DNA from: Eubacteriales bacterium
GTDB lineage: Bacteria > Bacillota > Clostridia > Lachnospirales > Lachnospiraceae
DNA length: 64,000 nucleotides
Direction: 5' to 3'
Assembly (NCBI GenBank): GCA_030537195.1
Contig: JAUNOK010000011.1
Span: 1,588-65,587 of the forward strand
The notes beneath the pieces were generated by a model. The model did not search any database. It saw only the letters and a program-made list of their open reading frames with translations, and was not told the DNA's origin. Each line of letters starts with the position of its first letter. Position 1 is the first letter of the stretch. The position numbers were made by a program, and so were the translations under genes. Of the stretch, positions 41,580 through 49,799 are shown one piece after another.

Positions 41580-41623
41580 AAAAAAGCAACAATCTGTCTT
41601 ATTTTACAGATTGTTGCTTTTTT
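41580..41623. terminator. bidirectional terminator, perfect 18-bp stem
   Basis: AAAAAAGCAACAATCTGT (41580-41597), 8-base loop, exact inverse at 41606-41623. It ends the DUF4230 operon on the minus strand. Confidence 0.9.
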
Positions 41624-41648
41624 ACTTATTTTACATTCAACAAAAACA

Positions 41649-42284
41649 TTAGTCAGTCGAATTATGAACTGTCTTCCATTCAATTGTAAATATTGTTCCA
41701 GTTGTCTCTCCTAATTTATTAATATAATTTTCTATCAATTTCTTTGCTCTGTCTTGGGCATTTGCAAAAAGACTTGGATCATTCTCTATTTCTTCCCTAA
41801 TATCTTTCTGTGCATTATTCACAGCATTAGTAACATCTTTTCCCTCAATTGGATTACTATTCCACGAATCTGATTCTTTAACTGTATTGCTAACTGATTC
41901 TGAATCTAGCTTTATGCTTAATATCTCCGCTTCTGGCATATAAATAGTAATATTAGTTCCATCTACATCCATACTTCCCCTTGACATATCAACACCTATT
42001 TTTACAGTTCCATCATATTCAACCCAGAAACTCCTGTCTGACTCTCCTAAATGTGATATTCCCGTTCCAGCACTTTTCTTCGATTTTGCTACATTATGAT
42101 AATAACATTCTAATGTGGCAAGTTTACAGATAGATCTTATTTGTAACAAATCTGGCTTCTTTACTTCAACATCTTCCTGAGATACATCTGTTGAAACATT
42201 GCTCGTATTTGCCTCGTCTCCACAACCGCATAACAAAGAGATTAACATTATTAAAATAAATAAAATCAAATTTCCTTTCTTCAT
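41649..42284 (-). CDS. DUF4230-family lipoprotein
   Basis: A 211-residue lipoprotein with LLCGC (Cys near 20). The mature part has the DUF4230 pattern: a first strand on loss of signal (LLQIRSICKLATLECYYHNV), KIGVDMS, ITIYMPEAEILSIKLD, a long helix and a closing beta strand (IFTIEWKTV). GGAGGGAGAT precedes the ATG at 42284, 12 bases after the stop of a second DUF4230 gene. An in-frame GTG four codons earlier is less likely. Function unknown. Confidence 0.75.
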   Translation of the reverse strand: MKKGNLILFILIMLISLLCGCGDEANTSNVSTDVSQEDVEVKKPDLLQIRSICKLATLECYYHNVAKSKKSAGTGISHLGESDRSFWVEYDGTVKIGVDMSRGSMDVDGTNITIYMPEAEILSIKLDSESVSNTVKESDSWNSNPIEGKDVTNAVNNAQKDIREEIENDPSLFANAQDRAKKLIENYINKLGETTGTIFTIEWKTVHNSTD

Positions 42285-42296
42285 ATCTCCCTCCAC

Positions 42297-42986
42297 TTAT
42301 CTTATCGTAACAGTATATTCTGAATCAATCTGTTCTACCCATGGTTCCACCAATGCTTCAATAACCTGTTTAGCATTCTCCTTTGCCATATTCAGAAGTT
42401 TTGGTTCAGTTGACGCTTTTTCATCTAACTCAGACTGACATTCAGAATATGCTTCCTGAAAATTATTTTCATTTTTATATTTATTCTTTGTATAAATATA
42501 CTCCAGTGTACCTGCATCAACAACAGTGTCTTGAATAGTTACATCCGGCACTGTTATAATAATTTCCTTTGGATTATCGGATATATCAATTTTAATATCA
42601 TTAAAATTGATTCCTGCTGTTATTTTCCCGTTATATGCCACATAATATTTTAGCGTTTTACCATCAGAATCATACACATGTGCAACAGCATTATAAATAT
42701 AATCTACTGTTTGCAATTCATTGATTTCAAACACATCCTTAATTGTAGATTCTGTTATTGTTGTTACCTTACCTTCTGACCCAATAATATTATCTTTCAC
42801 AAAATCTTTGGAATTTTTTGAAAAGCTTGAAAATATACTTCCTAATTTCAATTTTGACACTATAAAGAAAGCTATAATTACAATTACGCCAATACCAATT
42901 AATGAACTTACAAATTTAAACAAATATTTTTTCTTTCTACAATTATTTTCATTCATGATTACATTCTCTTCTTTTTGTTCTTTCAT
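42297..42986 (-). CDS. DUF4230-family membrane protein
   Basis: A 229-residue paralogue of the next gene. Residues about 20-43 form a single membrane helix in place of a lipobox. Then come the family features (FEINELQTVDYIYNAVAHVY, KITAGINF, EIIITVPDVTIQDTVVD, a long acidic helix, EYTVTIR). AAAGGAGAAG precedes the ATG. Two tandem family members with different membrane anchors suggest a paired complex (inference). Confidence 0.75.
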   Translation of the reverse strand: MKEQKEENVIMNENNCRKKKYLFKFVSSLIGIGVIVIIAFFIVSKLKLGSIFSSFSKNSKDFVKDNIIGSEGKVTTITESTIKDVFEINELQTVDYIYNAVAHVYDSDGKTLKYYVAYNGKITAGINFNDIKIDISDNPKEIIITVPDVTIQDTVVDAGTLEYIYTKNKYKNENNFQEAYSECQSELDEKASTEPKLLNMAKENAKQVIEALVEPWVEQIDSEYTVTIR

Positions 42987-43538
42987 AATCTTCTCCTTTG
43001 AAAATATACAATATTCTTATATTTCTATTACGTGCTAAAACAGTAAGTATTATTTTCTTATTTTTATTCTCTGAGATTATATCTATTTTTAATTAAATTA
43101 GCAATATAATAACCTTCTGCTAAATTAGATTTCTATTTTCACATATTCTACTCGGTTATTCATCTTCCATCATATATTACTTATTTAACCTGATACCTAT
43201 CAATAGTCGCATTTTACAACTTCTTATAGGTAAATTTCCAGTTCAATCATCATGTTTGAACCAGCACACCATCAAAAAAGCCTATAAGATGTTTCAACAA
43301 AACAATCTTATAGGCTTTTCAAGTCTAAATCTTCAATTTTCCTGCCAAAACTACCTATCAATCAACATAAAAAGTGTTTCTTATAGGATAATGGCAATTT
43401 CTTGTAAATTTTCAAGCATTAGCACCTGCATTTTCCCCGCGTCAAAATGCCAAATTGCTAAATCGACAATTCGGCATCACCAAATCACGCCGACGCAACA
43501 ACGCAGTGATACCGCCAACACCCACAGCCAGCAGTCCA
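42987..43538. other. 552-bp non-coding gap with repeats
   Basis: I see no convincing gene. It holds the terminator hairpin at 43276-43319, TCTTATAGG three times (43222, 43306, 43379), ACCTATCAAT twice (43195, 43353) and an imperfect inverted repeat (43447-43477). The last 110 bases are clearly more GC-rich than the surroundings. Confidence 0.6.
43276..43319. terminator. bidirectional terminator, 15-bp stem
   Basis: AAAAGCCTATAAGAT (43276-43290), 14-base loop, exact inverse at 43305-43319. It terminates the ptsI operon on the minus strand. Confidence 0.8.
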
Positions 43539-45170
43539 CTAACACACCCTAGTCTCACGAATCACCTTCCTAACAGCCAGCACCTTGCCGGCTGAAACCG
43601 AAAGCTCATCGACTCCCATTTTAAGGAATTCCTCTGTGAGTGTTGTGTCTGCACCGAGTTCACCGCAGATACCTACCCAGATGCCTTCTGCGTGTGCATT
43701 CTCGACAACCATTCTTATCATGGCAAGAACGGCTGGGTGATGTGCATCGTAGAAATCATCAAGCTTTGTATTCTGACGGTCAATAGCAAGTGTGTACTGA
43801 GTCAGGTCATTAGTTCCGATACTGAAGAAGTCAACCTTCTTGGCAAGCTGACGGCTCATCATTACTGCTGCCGGGGTCTCAATCATGATTCCAGTCTTAG
43901 GATTACCAAACTCAATTCCCTGCTCTCTAAGCTCAGCCTTCACTTCATCTTCAATAACCTTAATCTTATCAACTTCCTGCTCACTGATTATCATAGGGTA
44001 CATGATAGATATGTTGCCATATACACTTGCTCTGTAAAGTGCGCGGAGCTGGGTCTTGAATATCTCTGGTCTTGTAAGGCATATTCTGATTGCTCTAAGA
44101 CCAAGTGCCGGATTATCCTCTTTATCAAGTCCGAAATAATCGCACTGCTTATCTGCACCTATATCAAGAGTTCTTATAATAACCGGTTTTCCTGCCATGC
44201 TTTCAGCTACAGTACGGTATATATTGAACTGTTCCTCTTCTGTTGGAAATGTATCAGATTCAAGATATATGAATTCACTTCGAAACAGTCCGATTCCTGC
44301 TGCATCATTAGCAATAACATTTGCAAGGTCTTTAATGTTACCAATATTAGAATAAAGTTTAATCTTCTTGCCATCTAAGGTCACATCTTCCTTGCCTTTA
44401 AGTTCCTGCAAAAGAGCTTTTTTCTCGTTGTCTTTGCGCTGTTCTTCCTGCATTGCTGACAGAGTTGCCTCATCAGGGTCAATGTATACAACACCATTAG
44501 TTCCATCAACAACACCAAGCTTGCCATTAAGCGATTCATCAATAACAATATCAGAACCAATTAATGCAGGAATTCCCATTGTTCTTGCAAGAATCGCAGT
44601 ATGGGAATTAACCGAACCCTTCTGTGTAACAAATGATAAAATCTTGCTCTTATCCATCTGGACTGTCTCTGATGGTGCCAGGTCCTCCGCTACCATAATA
44701 ACAGGCTCATCTGCATCAACACCACTTCCTGTATTTCCAGAAAGTATTCCTAACAGTCTTTCTGTAATATCCTTAACATCTGCTGCCCTTCCTCGCATAT
44801 ATTCGTCGTCCATAGCCGCAAACATCTGCGAAAAATTATCCCCTGTCTGGGCAATGGCATATTCTGCATTCACCATCTGACTCTCAATAATATGCTCAAC
44901 AGATTCCTTATAATCGTCATCTTCAAGCATCATCTGATGAATCTCAAATATTGCCGCATTAGCCTCGCCTACTTCGCGAAGTGCTTTATCATGAAGTTCC
45001 CCCAGTTGTTTAAAGGCTGTATCTATAGCTTCATAGTAACGGTTCTTCTCCGCTTCCACATCAGTAATCTTCACACGCTTAACCTGATGCTCGCCTTTCT
45101 CATAAACCATTATCTTACCTATAGCAATGCCTCCAAATACACTCTTTCCAGTATATTTATTCATGCGCAC
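43539..45170 (-). CDS. ptsI: PTS enzyme I (phosphoenolpyruvate-protein phosphotransferase)
   Basis: A 543-residue enzyme I, slightly shorter than the usual 570. It takes phosphate from PEP and passes it to HPr. The phosphohistidine swivel domain has GSVNSHTAILARTMGIPA (His near 190). The C-terminal PEP-binding barrel shows GIGLFRSEFIYL, RALYRASVYGNISIMYPMI, FSIGTNDLTQYTLAIDRQ and GICGELGAD with the catalytic Cys. Last gene of fruK-fruA-ptsH-ptsI, 10 bases after ptsH. Confidence 0.95.
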   Translation of the reverse strand: MRMNKYTGKSVFGGIAIGKIMVYEKGEHQVKRVKITDVEAEKNRYYEAIDTAFKQLGELHDKALREVGEANAAIFEIHQMMLEDDDYKESVEHIIESQMVNAEYAIAQTGDNFSQMFAAMDDEYMRGRAADVKDITERLLGILSGNTGSGVDADEPVIMVAEDLAPSETVQMDKSKILSFVTQKGSVNSHTAILARTMGIPALIGSDIVIDESLNGKLGVVDGTNGVVYIDPDEATLSAMQEEQRKDNEKKALLQELKGKEDVTLDGKKIKLYSNIGNIKDLANVIANDAAGIGLFRSEFIYLESDTFPTEEEQFNIYRTVAESMAGKPVIIRTLDIGADKQCDYFGLDKEDNPALGLRAIRICLTRPEIFKTQLRALYRASVYGNISIMYPMIISEQEVDKIKVIEDEVKAELREQGIEFGNPKTGIMIETPAAVMMSRQLAKKVDFFSIGTNDLTQYTLAIDRQNTKLDDFYDAHHPAVLAMIRMVVENAHAEGIWVGICGELGADTTLTEEFLKMGVDELSVSAGKVLAVRKVIRETRVC

Positions 45171-45180
45171 CTCCTGACTG

Positions 45181-45438
45181 CTACATATTGCTCTTCATGA
45201 ATTCTTCAATCTTAGCTGCTGCAGCCTCTTCATCTTCACCTTCTACAGTAATTGTAACTTCGTTACCGCATTTTACAGCAAGTGCCATAATACCGAAGAT
45301 TTTCTTGCAGTCTCCTGACTTTCCATCCTTAGTAAGAGTAATCTTGCTGCTGAATTCCTTAGCTGCCTTTACAAGCTCTCCTGCTGGACGAGCGTGTATT
45401 CCTTCTGCATCTGTAATAACATACTTAAATTCCTTCAT
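45181..45438 (-). CDS. ptsH: HPr phosphocarrier protein without Ser46
   Basis: An 85-residue HPr. The active His is exactly at 15 in GIHARPAG, so it can carry phosphate from enzyme I to EIIA. The regulatory site differs: the usual LKSIMGVM reads CKKIFGIM, placing Lys at position 46 where HPr kinase normally phosphorylates Ser. This protein should not form the HPr-Ser-P that works with CcpA. The ATG at 45438 follows GGTGGA; four extra upstream codons are unlikely. It lies between fruA and ptsI. Confidence 0.93.
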   Translation of the reverse strand: MKEFKYVITDAEGIHARPAGELVKAAKEFSSKITLTKDGKSGDCKKIFGIMALAVKCGNEVTITVEGEDEEAAAAKIEEFMKSNM

Positions 45439-45455
45439 AATTAAATCCACCTTTC

Positions 45456-47360
45456 TTAAGCTATTTTTTTCTTAAAGAGTCCTAAACATACTGTAGAGAT
45501 AATAGTTCCTACAACAAGTGCAATTACATAATATATTGCATTACCTACTACCGGGAATACGAAGATACCACCGTGTGGGGCCATTAAAGTACATTTAAAA
45601 AACATACTGATAGCACCCGCTGCGCCTGAACCTATGATACATGCCGGTATAACATGTAAAGGATCTGCTGCCGCATAAGGTATTGCACCTTCTGTGATGA
45701 ATGCGAGTCCCATAATAAAGTTAGTTGGACCGGCATCTCTTTCTTCCTTAGTGAACTTATTCTTAAAAAGTATTGTTGCAAGAGCAATCGCACATGGTGG
45801 AACCATACCACCTATCATTACTGCTGCCATTATATCATAATTACCTGCTGCAATAGAAGCAGTTCCGAAAACATATGCTGCTTTATTGAATGGGCCACCC
45901 ATATCAATTGCCATCATGGCTGCAAGTATGAATCCGAGAAGAACCTTGCTTGTGCTTCCCATTCCTGCAAGGAAGCTGTTAAGTCCTGTGTTAATTCCGC
46001 CCATGACAGGCTCTATTATAAATGTCATTCCAAGTCCGATTACCAGAATACCCACTACCGGATAGATAAGTACAGGTGCAATCTTTTCCAATGCCTCTGG
46101 TAACTTGTCACATAACTTTCTTAAAAGAACTATAAGGTAACCTGCTGCAAAACCTGCAACTAAAGCACCTAAGAAACCTGATTTTCCATTAGCTGCAATA
46201 TAACCACCGACAAAACCGAGTGCAAGCGCTGGTCTGTCACCGATAGCCATCGCTATAAATCCTGCCAGTACAGGGAGCATGAAGCCAAATGCAGCTCCAC
46301 CGATAGTCTTAAACAGTGCCGCAACTGGTGTTATCGTACCAAAGTTGCTTCGTTCTGCCTCTGACAGAGCATTCATATCAACATTTAAGCCATCGATAAG
46401 AAATGCTATGGCAATAAGAATTCCTCCGCCTACAACGAAAGGTAACATGTGTGATACACCATTCATAAGCTGTGTATATATCTTATGCCCTATACCGCCG
46501 CTCTTCTTGGCTGATGTATTTTCTTTCTTTTCAGAAGTTCCTGACTTATATACAGGAGCATCCCCCGCAAGAGCTTTCTTTATAAGTTCGTCTGCCTTAT
46601 TAATTCCATCTGATACCTGACACTCAATTACCTTCTTGCCATCAAATCTTTCCATTGGAACCTGTGCATCTGCTGCAACAATTATACATTCTGCTGATTC
46701 AATATCTGCATCTGTCAATACATTCTTAGCACCGCCAGAACCTCTTGTCTCAATCTTGATTGCACAGCCTGCCTTAGCTGCTGCTTTCTCAAGACCTTCT
46801 GCAGCCATATAAGTATGTGCAATTCCTGTAGGACAAGAAGTAACTGCAAGAATCTTAGCCGGCTTGTCGTCTTCCTTTTCAAGTCTCTCATCAATGCTCT
46901 TGGCTTCCTCATCAGCCCCGTCTATGATTTCAAGAAACTCTTCCGGACTTCCTGCCTGCATAAGCTTTGCAACGAAATCCTCGTCCATAAGAAGTACTGA
47001 TAACTTACTTAATACATCAAGATGTACATTATCCTTAGTATCTGGTGCTGCTATAAGGAAAAGAATCTTAACCGGTTCATCATCAAGCGATTCAAAATCA
47101 ACTCCGTCCTTAATAACCATTGCTGCAAGTCCCGGTGCATTAACTGCACTACATTTGCCATGAGGAATTGCAATTCCTTCTCCAACACCTGTTGTACTTT
47201 CTTCTTCTCTTGCATAGACCTTAGCTCTATAGCTTTCAATGTCATCAATCTTTCCGCTCTTTGCCATAAGCTCAACAGCCATGTCAAGTGCTTCACTCTT
47301 TGTCTTAGGTGAAGCATTAAGATTAATACTTCTCTTATCAAGTAAATCCGTAATTCTCAT
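45456..47360 (-). CDS. fruA: PTS fructose transporter EIIABC
   Basis: A 634-residue three-domain permease that imports fructose as fructose-1-phosphate. EIIA at about 1-145 with the phospho-His in GIAIPHGK (His 67). EIIB at about 165-265 with the phospho-Cys in VTSCPTGIAHTYMAAEGL. EIIC from about 285, with around nine membrane helices, GGPFNKAAY and ITEGAIPYAAADP. It follows fruK by 39 bases and precedes ptsH by 17. Confidence 0.95.
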   Translation of the reverse strand: MRITDLLDKRSINLNASPKTKSEALDMAVELMAKSGKIDDIESYRAKVYAREEESTTGVGEGIAIPHGKCSAVNAPGLAAMVIKDGVDFESLDDEPVKILFLIAAPDTKDNVHLDVLSKLSVLLMDEDFVAKLMQAGSPEEFLEIIDGADEEAKSIDERLEKEDDKPAKILAVTSCPTGIAHTYMAAEGLEKAAAKAGCAIKIETRGSGGAKNVLTDADIESAECIIVAADAQVPMERFDGKKVIECQVSDGINKADELIKKALAGDAPVYKSGTSEKKENTSAKKSGGIGHKIYTQLMNGVSHMLPFVVGGGILIAIAFLIDGLNVDMNALSEAERSNFGTITPVAALFKTIGGAAFGFMLPVLAGFIAMAIGDRPALALGFVGGYIAANGKSGFLGALVAGFAAGYLIVLLRKLCDKLPEALEKIAPVLIYPVVGILVIGLGMTFIIEPVMGGINTGLNSFLAGMGSTSKVLLGFILAAMMAIDMGGPFNKAAYVFGTASIAAGNYDIMAAVMIGGMVPPCAIALATILFKNKFTKEERDAGPTNFIMGLAFITEGAIPYAAADPLHVIPACIIGSGAAGAISMFFKCTLMAPHGGIFVFPVVGNAIYYVIALVVGTIISTVCLGLFKKKIA

Positions 47361-47399
47361 AAAATACCTCCATTCTACTAATCATCTCTATTCGTTACA

Positions 47400-48320
47400 T
47401 TATCCCTTACTGGTAACCTCTACCCGCTTTAATACCTCTGAAATCTCTCTTTTCGTTGCAAGATTTTCTGAAAATGCACTGGCGCTTCCTGTTGCAACTC
47501 CCATTCTGAATGCATCTTCGTAATTACGAGTCTGAAGATATCCTGCCATAAATCCCGCAACCATTGAATCGCCTGCACCTACTGAATTCTTAAGTTCACC
47601 CTTTGGTGCATCTGCTTCATATACTTTTCCATGTTCATCAATAAGAACTGCGCCTTTGCCTCCCATTGATATCAGCACATTCATAGCACCCATATCCTGC
47701 ATCTTCCTTGCATATGGAATAACATCTTCCTTAGTCTCAAGCTTAACCCCAAATATATCACCAAGCTCATGCTGGTTAGGCTTAATGAGAAATGGATGAT
47801 ATTCCAGTACATTAAGAAGAAGTCTGCTTGTTGCATCAACTACAATCTTAACGCCTCTTCCCTGTAGTCTTTCCATAATTCTGCTGTATATATCATCTGA
47901 TATACATGAAGGAATGCTTCCCGCAAGGACAAGAACATCGCCATCTGTAAGACCATCAATTTTACTTACAAGAGTATGAACATTCTCTTCTGATATGTGA
48001 GGTCCCATTCCGTTAATCTCTGTTCCATCAATGTTCTTAAGTTTCATATTAATTCTTGAAAATCCATTCTCAACTTTAATGAAATCCGTCCTGATACCAT
48101 ATTCTGAAACCATGTCACATATCTGTTTTCCTGTGAATCCGGCCACAAATCCAAATGCCGTTGTATCAAAATCAAGATTATTAAGAACTATTGAAACATT
48201 AATTCCTTTGCCACCCGGAAGCATATGCTCATATGATGTTCTGTTCGTCATTCCCAGTTCAAAATTCTTAACTTCCACTATATAATCCAGTGATGGATTA
48301 AATGTTACCGTATATATCAT
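47400..48320 (-). CDS. fruK: 1-phosphofructokinase
   Basis: A 306-residue PfkB-family kinase that converts fructose-1-phosphate to fructose-1,6-bisphosphate. Seen: N-terminal TFNPSLDYIV, LPGGKGINVSIVLNNL, KPNQHELGDIFG and the catalytic SVGAGDSMVAGFMAGY. AAAGGAG precedes the ATG. First gene of the operon. No DeoR-type FruR gene is adjacent, although direct repeats that could bind one lie just upstream. Confidence 0.93.
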   Translation of the reverse strand: MIYTVTFNPSLDYIVEVKNFELGMTNRTSYEHMLPGGKGINVSIVLNNLDFDTTAFGFVAGFTGKQICDMVSEYGIRTDFIKVENGFSRINMKLKNIDGTEINGMGPHISEENVHTLVSKIDGLTDGDVLVLAGSIPSCISDDIYSRIMERLQGRGVKIVVDATSRLLLNVLEYHPFLIKPNQHELGDIFGVKLETKEDVIPYARKMQDMGAMNVLISMGGKGAVLIDEHGKVYEADAPKGELKNSVGAGDSMVAGFMAGYLQTRNYEDAFRMGVATGSASAFSENLATKREISEVLKRVEVTSKG

Positions 48321-48357
48321 TGCTGCTCCTTTCTGGTTTCACGACCTTTTTGTTATA

Positions 48358-48402
48358 ATTATAATACAATCGTATTCATTCAAAATCAATCACACTCATT
48401 CA
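48358..48402 (-). promoter_or_regulatory. fru-pts operon promoter region with 20-bp-period direct repeats
   Basis: On the minus strand TGAATGAGTGTGATTG (48387-48402) and TGAATGAATACGATTG (48367-48382) are direct repeats, 13 of 16 identical and 20 bases apart. TATAAT follows at 48358-48363 with a poor -35. Such repeats are typical of DeoR-family operators and of activator sites. Confidence 0.55.
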
Positions 48403-48509
48403 CAAACTTTCAGATATTTTTTGTGCATTTTTAACAAAACTTTGCCAAAATATGATTATTAAATATGCATTGTGTATCAAACTCATATCTGTTAGTATCT
48501 GTAAAAAGC

Positions 48510-48556
48510 AAAAAAATATGCCAAAACTTCGGATTTAACCAAAGTTCTGGCATATT
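48510..48556 (-). terminator. rho-independent terminator of the RibU gene
   Basis: On the minus strand AATATGCCA plus AACTTT pair with AAGTT plus TGGCATATT (one mismatch), followed by TTTTT, 22 bases after the stop codon. Confidence 0.8.
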
Positions 48557-48577
48557 ACATCATTCTATATAATATTA

Positions 48578-49177
48578 TTAATGTTTTCCCTTAAGAAGTG
48601 GAGACAATGGCTTATATATAAGCATTGATATTCCCACATCAATAAGTCCCTTAACTATTGTAAATGGAAGATTAAAACATATCAGACACTGCATAATTGA
48701 TTTCATAGATGGTAGTAATGCCTGATACAGACTTAATATTACCACTTCCGGCATAGCAAGCTTATAATATACCGGATATACTATGAAATAATTAGAGAAC
48801 ACACTGAACACGCCCATTGCCACAGCGCCACATAAACCACCAAGCAATGCACCCGTCTTAGTCTTTTTCTTCTTATAAACAATTCCTGCTATGAACACGA
48901 ATACGGAACCGAGTATAAAGTTAGAAAGTTCTCCGACAAGCATGCTCTGTGAAGCCGCCAGATGCACAACATTCTTAATAAGACATATTATAACACCTGC
49001 TACAGGTCCAAGTGCATAAGCACCAAGTAACGCTGGAAGATCCGAGAAATCAAACTTGATAAACCCCGGCATAATAGGAATTGGTATCTCCAGATACATA
49101 AGAACTACTGCTACCGCTGAAAGCATACCCGTCACCGCTATCGTTCTCACATTGCTCTTAGTATTAACATTACTCAT
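48578..49177 (-). CDS. ribU: ECF transporter S component, riboflavin type (RibU)
   Basis: A 199-residue, six-helix vitamin-binding S component. The segments AVTGMLSAVAVVLMYLEIPI, PGFIKFDFSDLPALLGAYAL and CLIKNVVHLAASQS match RibU, which captures riboflavin and uses a shared ECF energising module encoded elsewhere. No FMN riboswitch is seen upstream; instead a MarR-like regulator gene lies 29 bases before it. Confidence 0.85.
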   Translation of the reverse strand: MSNVNTKSNVRTIAVTGMLSAVAVVLMYLEIPIPIMPGFIKFDFSDLPALLGAYALGPVAGVIICLIKNVVHLAASQSMLVGELSNFILGSVFVFIAGIVYKKKKTKTGALLGGLCGAVAMGVFSVFSNYFIVYPVYYKLAMPEVVILSLYQALLPSMKSIMQCLICFNLPFTIVKGLIDVGISMLIYKPLSPLLKGKH

Positions 49178-49206
49178 TGCTTTATTCTCCCTTGTACTAT
49201 AAAGTA

Positions 49207-49683
49207 TTAATCTGCCCCCTTAAGGTGCATCTTTTCTGACGCATGCTCCATAGCTTCAACAAGAGTTCTCATATCACTAAGTATCTGTGTAGTTCTTTCT
49301 TCTCCAAGTTCAGCAATAACATTACCATAGTATTCTCTGTTATTGTCTTCCCTCTTCTTCAAGAAATCTCTTCCGGCATCAGTGAATACAAGATATGTAC
49401 CATCTGTTCCCTTGCCATCATGTTTCCATAAAGCATAACCCATGTCCTTAAGACTGCTTGCAATTGCTGATGTCTGAGGTATTGATATTCTCATAAATGA
49501 AGACAAATCCTTAAGATATGTCTTATCCTTTCCATCAATGCAATCCTTTTCCATAACCTTGAGTGCTATATAATCTGCAAGCTCAAGACCATTGTAAAAA
49601 TTCTTTCTTCTCTCCTTATCCATCAGAAACCTCTGAAATATAAGTTCTGTAGATAATTCGAAACTTTCAAAACTATTGTTCAT
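49207..49683 (-). CDS. MarR-like winged-helix regulator
   Basis: A 158-residue helical protein with a winged-HTH core at about 35-110 (ELADYIALKVMEKD, LSSFMRISIPQTSAIASSLK, DGTYLVFTDAGRDFLKKRED) and flanking dimerisation helices, as in the MarR family. It is cotranscribed with the RibU gene. A palindrome AACAATTGTT at 49770-49779 upstream is a candidate operator. Control of riboflavin uptake by it is inference. Confidence 0.7.
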   Translation of the reverse strand: MNNSFESFELSTELIFQRFLMDKERRKNFYNGLELADYIALKVMEKDCIDGKDKTYLKDLSSFMRISIPQTSAIASSLKDMGYALWKHDGKGTDGTYLVFTDAGRDFLKKREDNNREYYGNVIAELGEERTTQILSDMRTLVEAMEHASEKMHLKGAD

Positions 49684-49799
49684 ACCCCTATCTCCTCTCT
49701 GTATTAAAATATTGATTCGATAGATTTATATTACCAAAAATCTCCAGCTATGTCTGTATAGCAATTATGAACAATTGTTAAAAAGTTATAAACTGTCCC

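Noticed and set aside
43692..44378. A 228-codon plus-strand reading frame
   Set aside because: Antisense to ptsI, a well-supported gene; the product is Cys/Ser-rich with no family resemblance.
49684..49799. FMN riboswitch upstream of the RibU unit
   Set aside because: The gap is only 116 bases and has none of the conserved RFN-element sequence; only an AACAATTGTT palindrome is seen.
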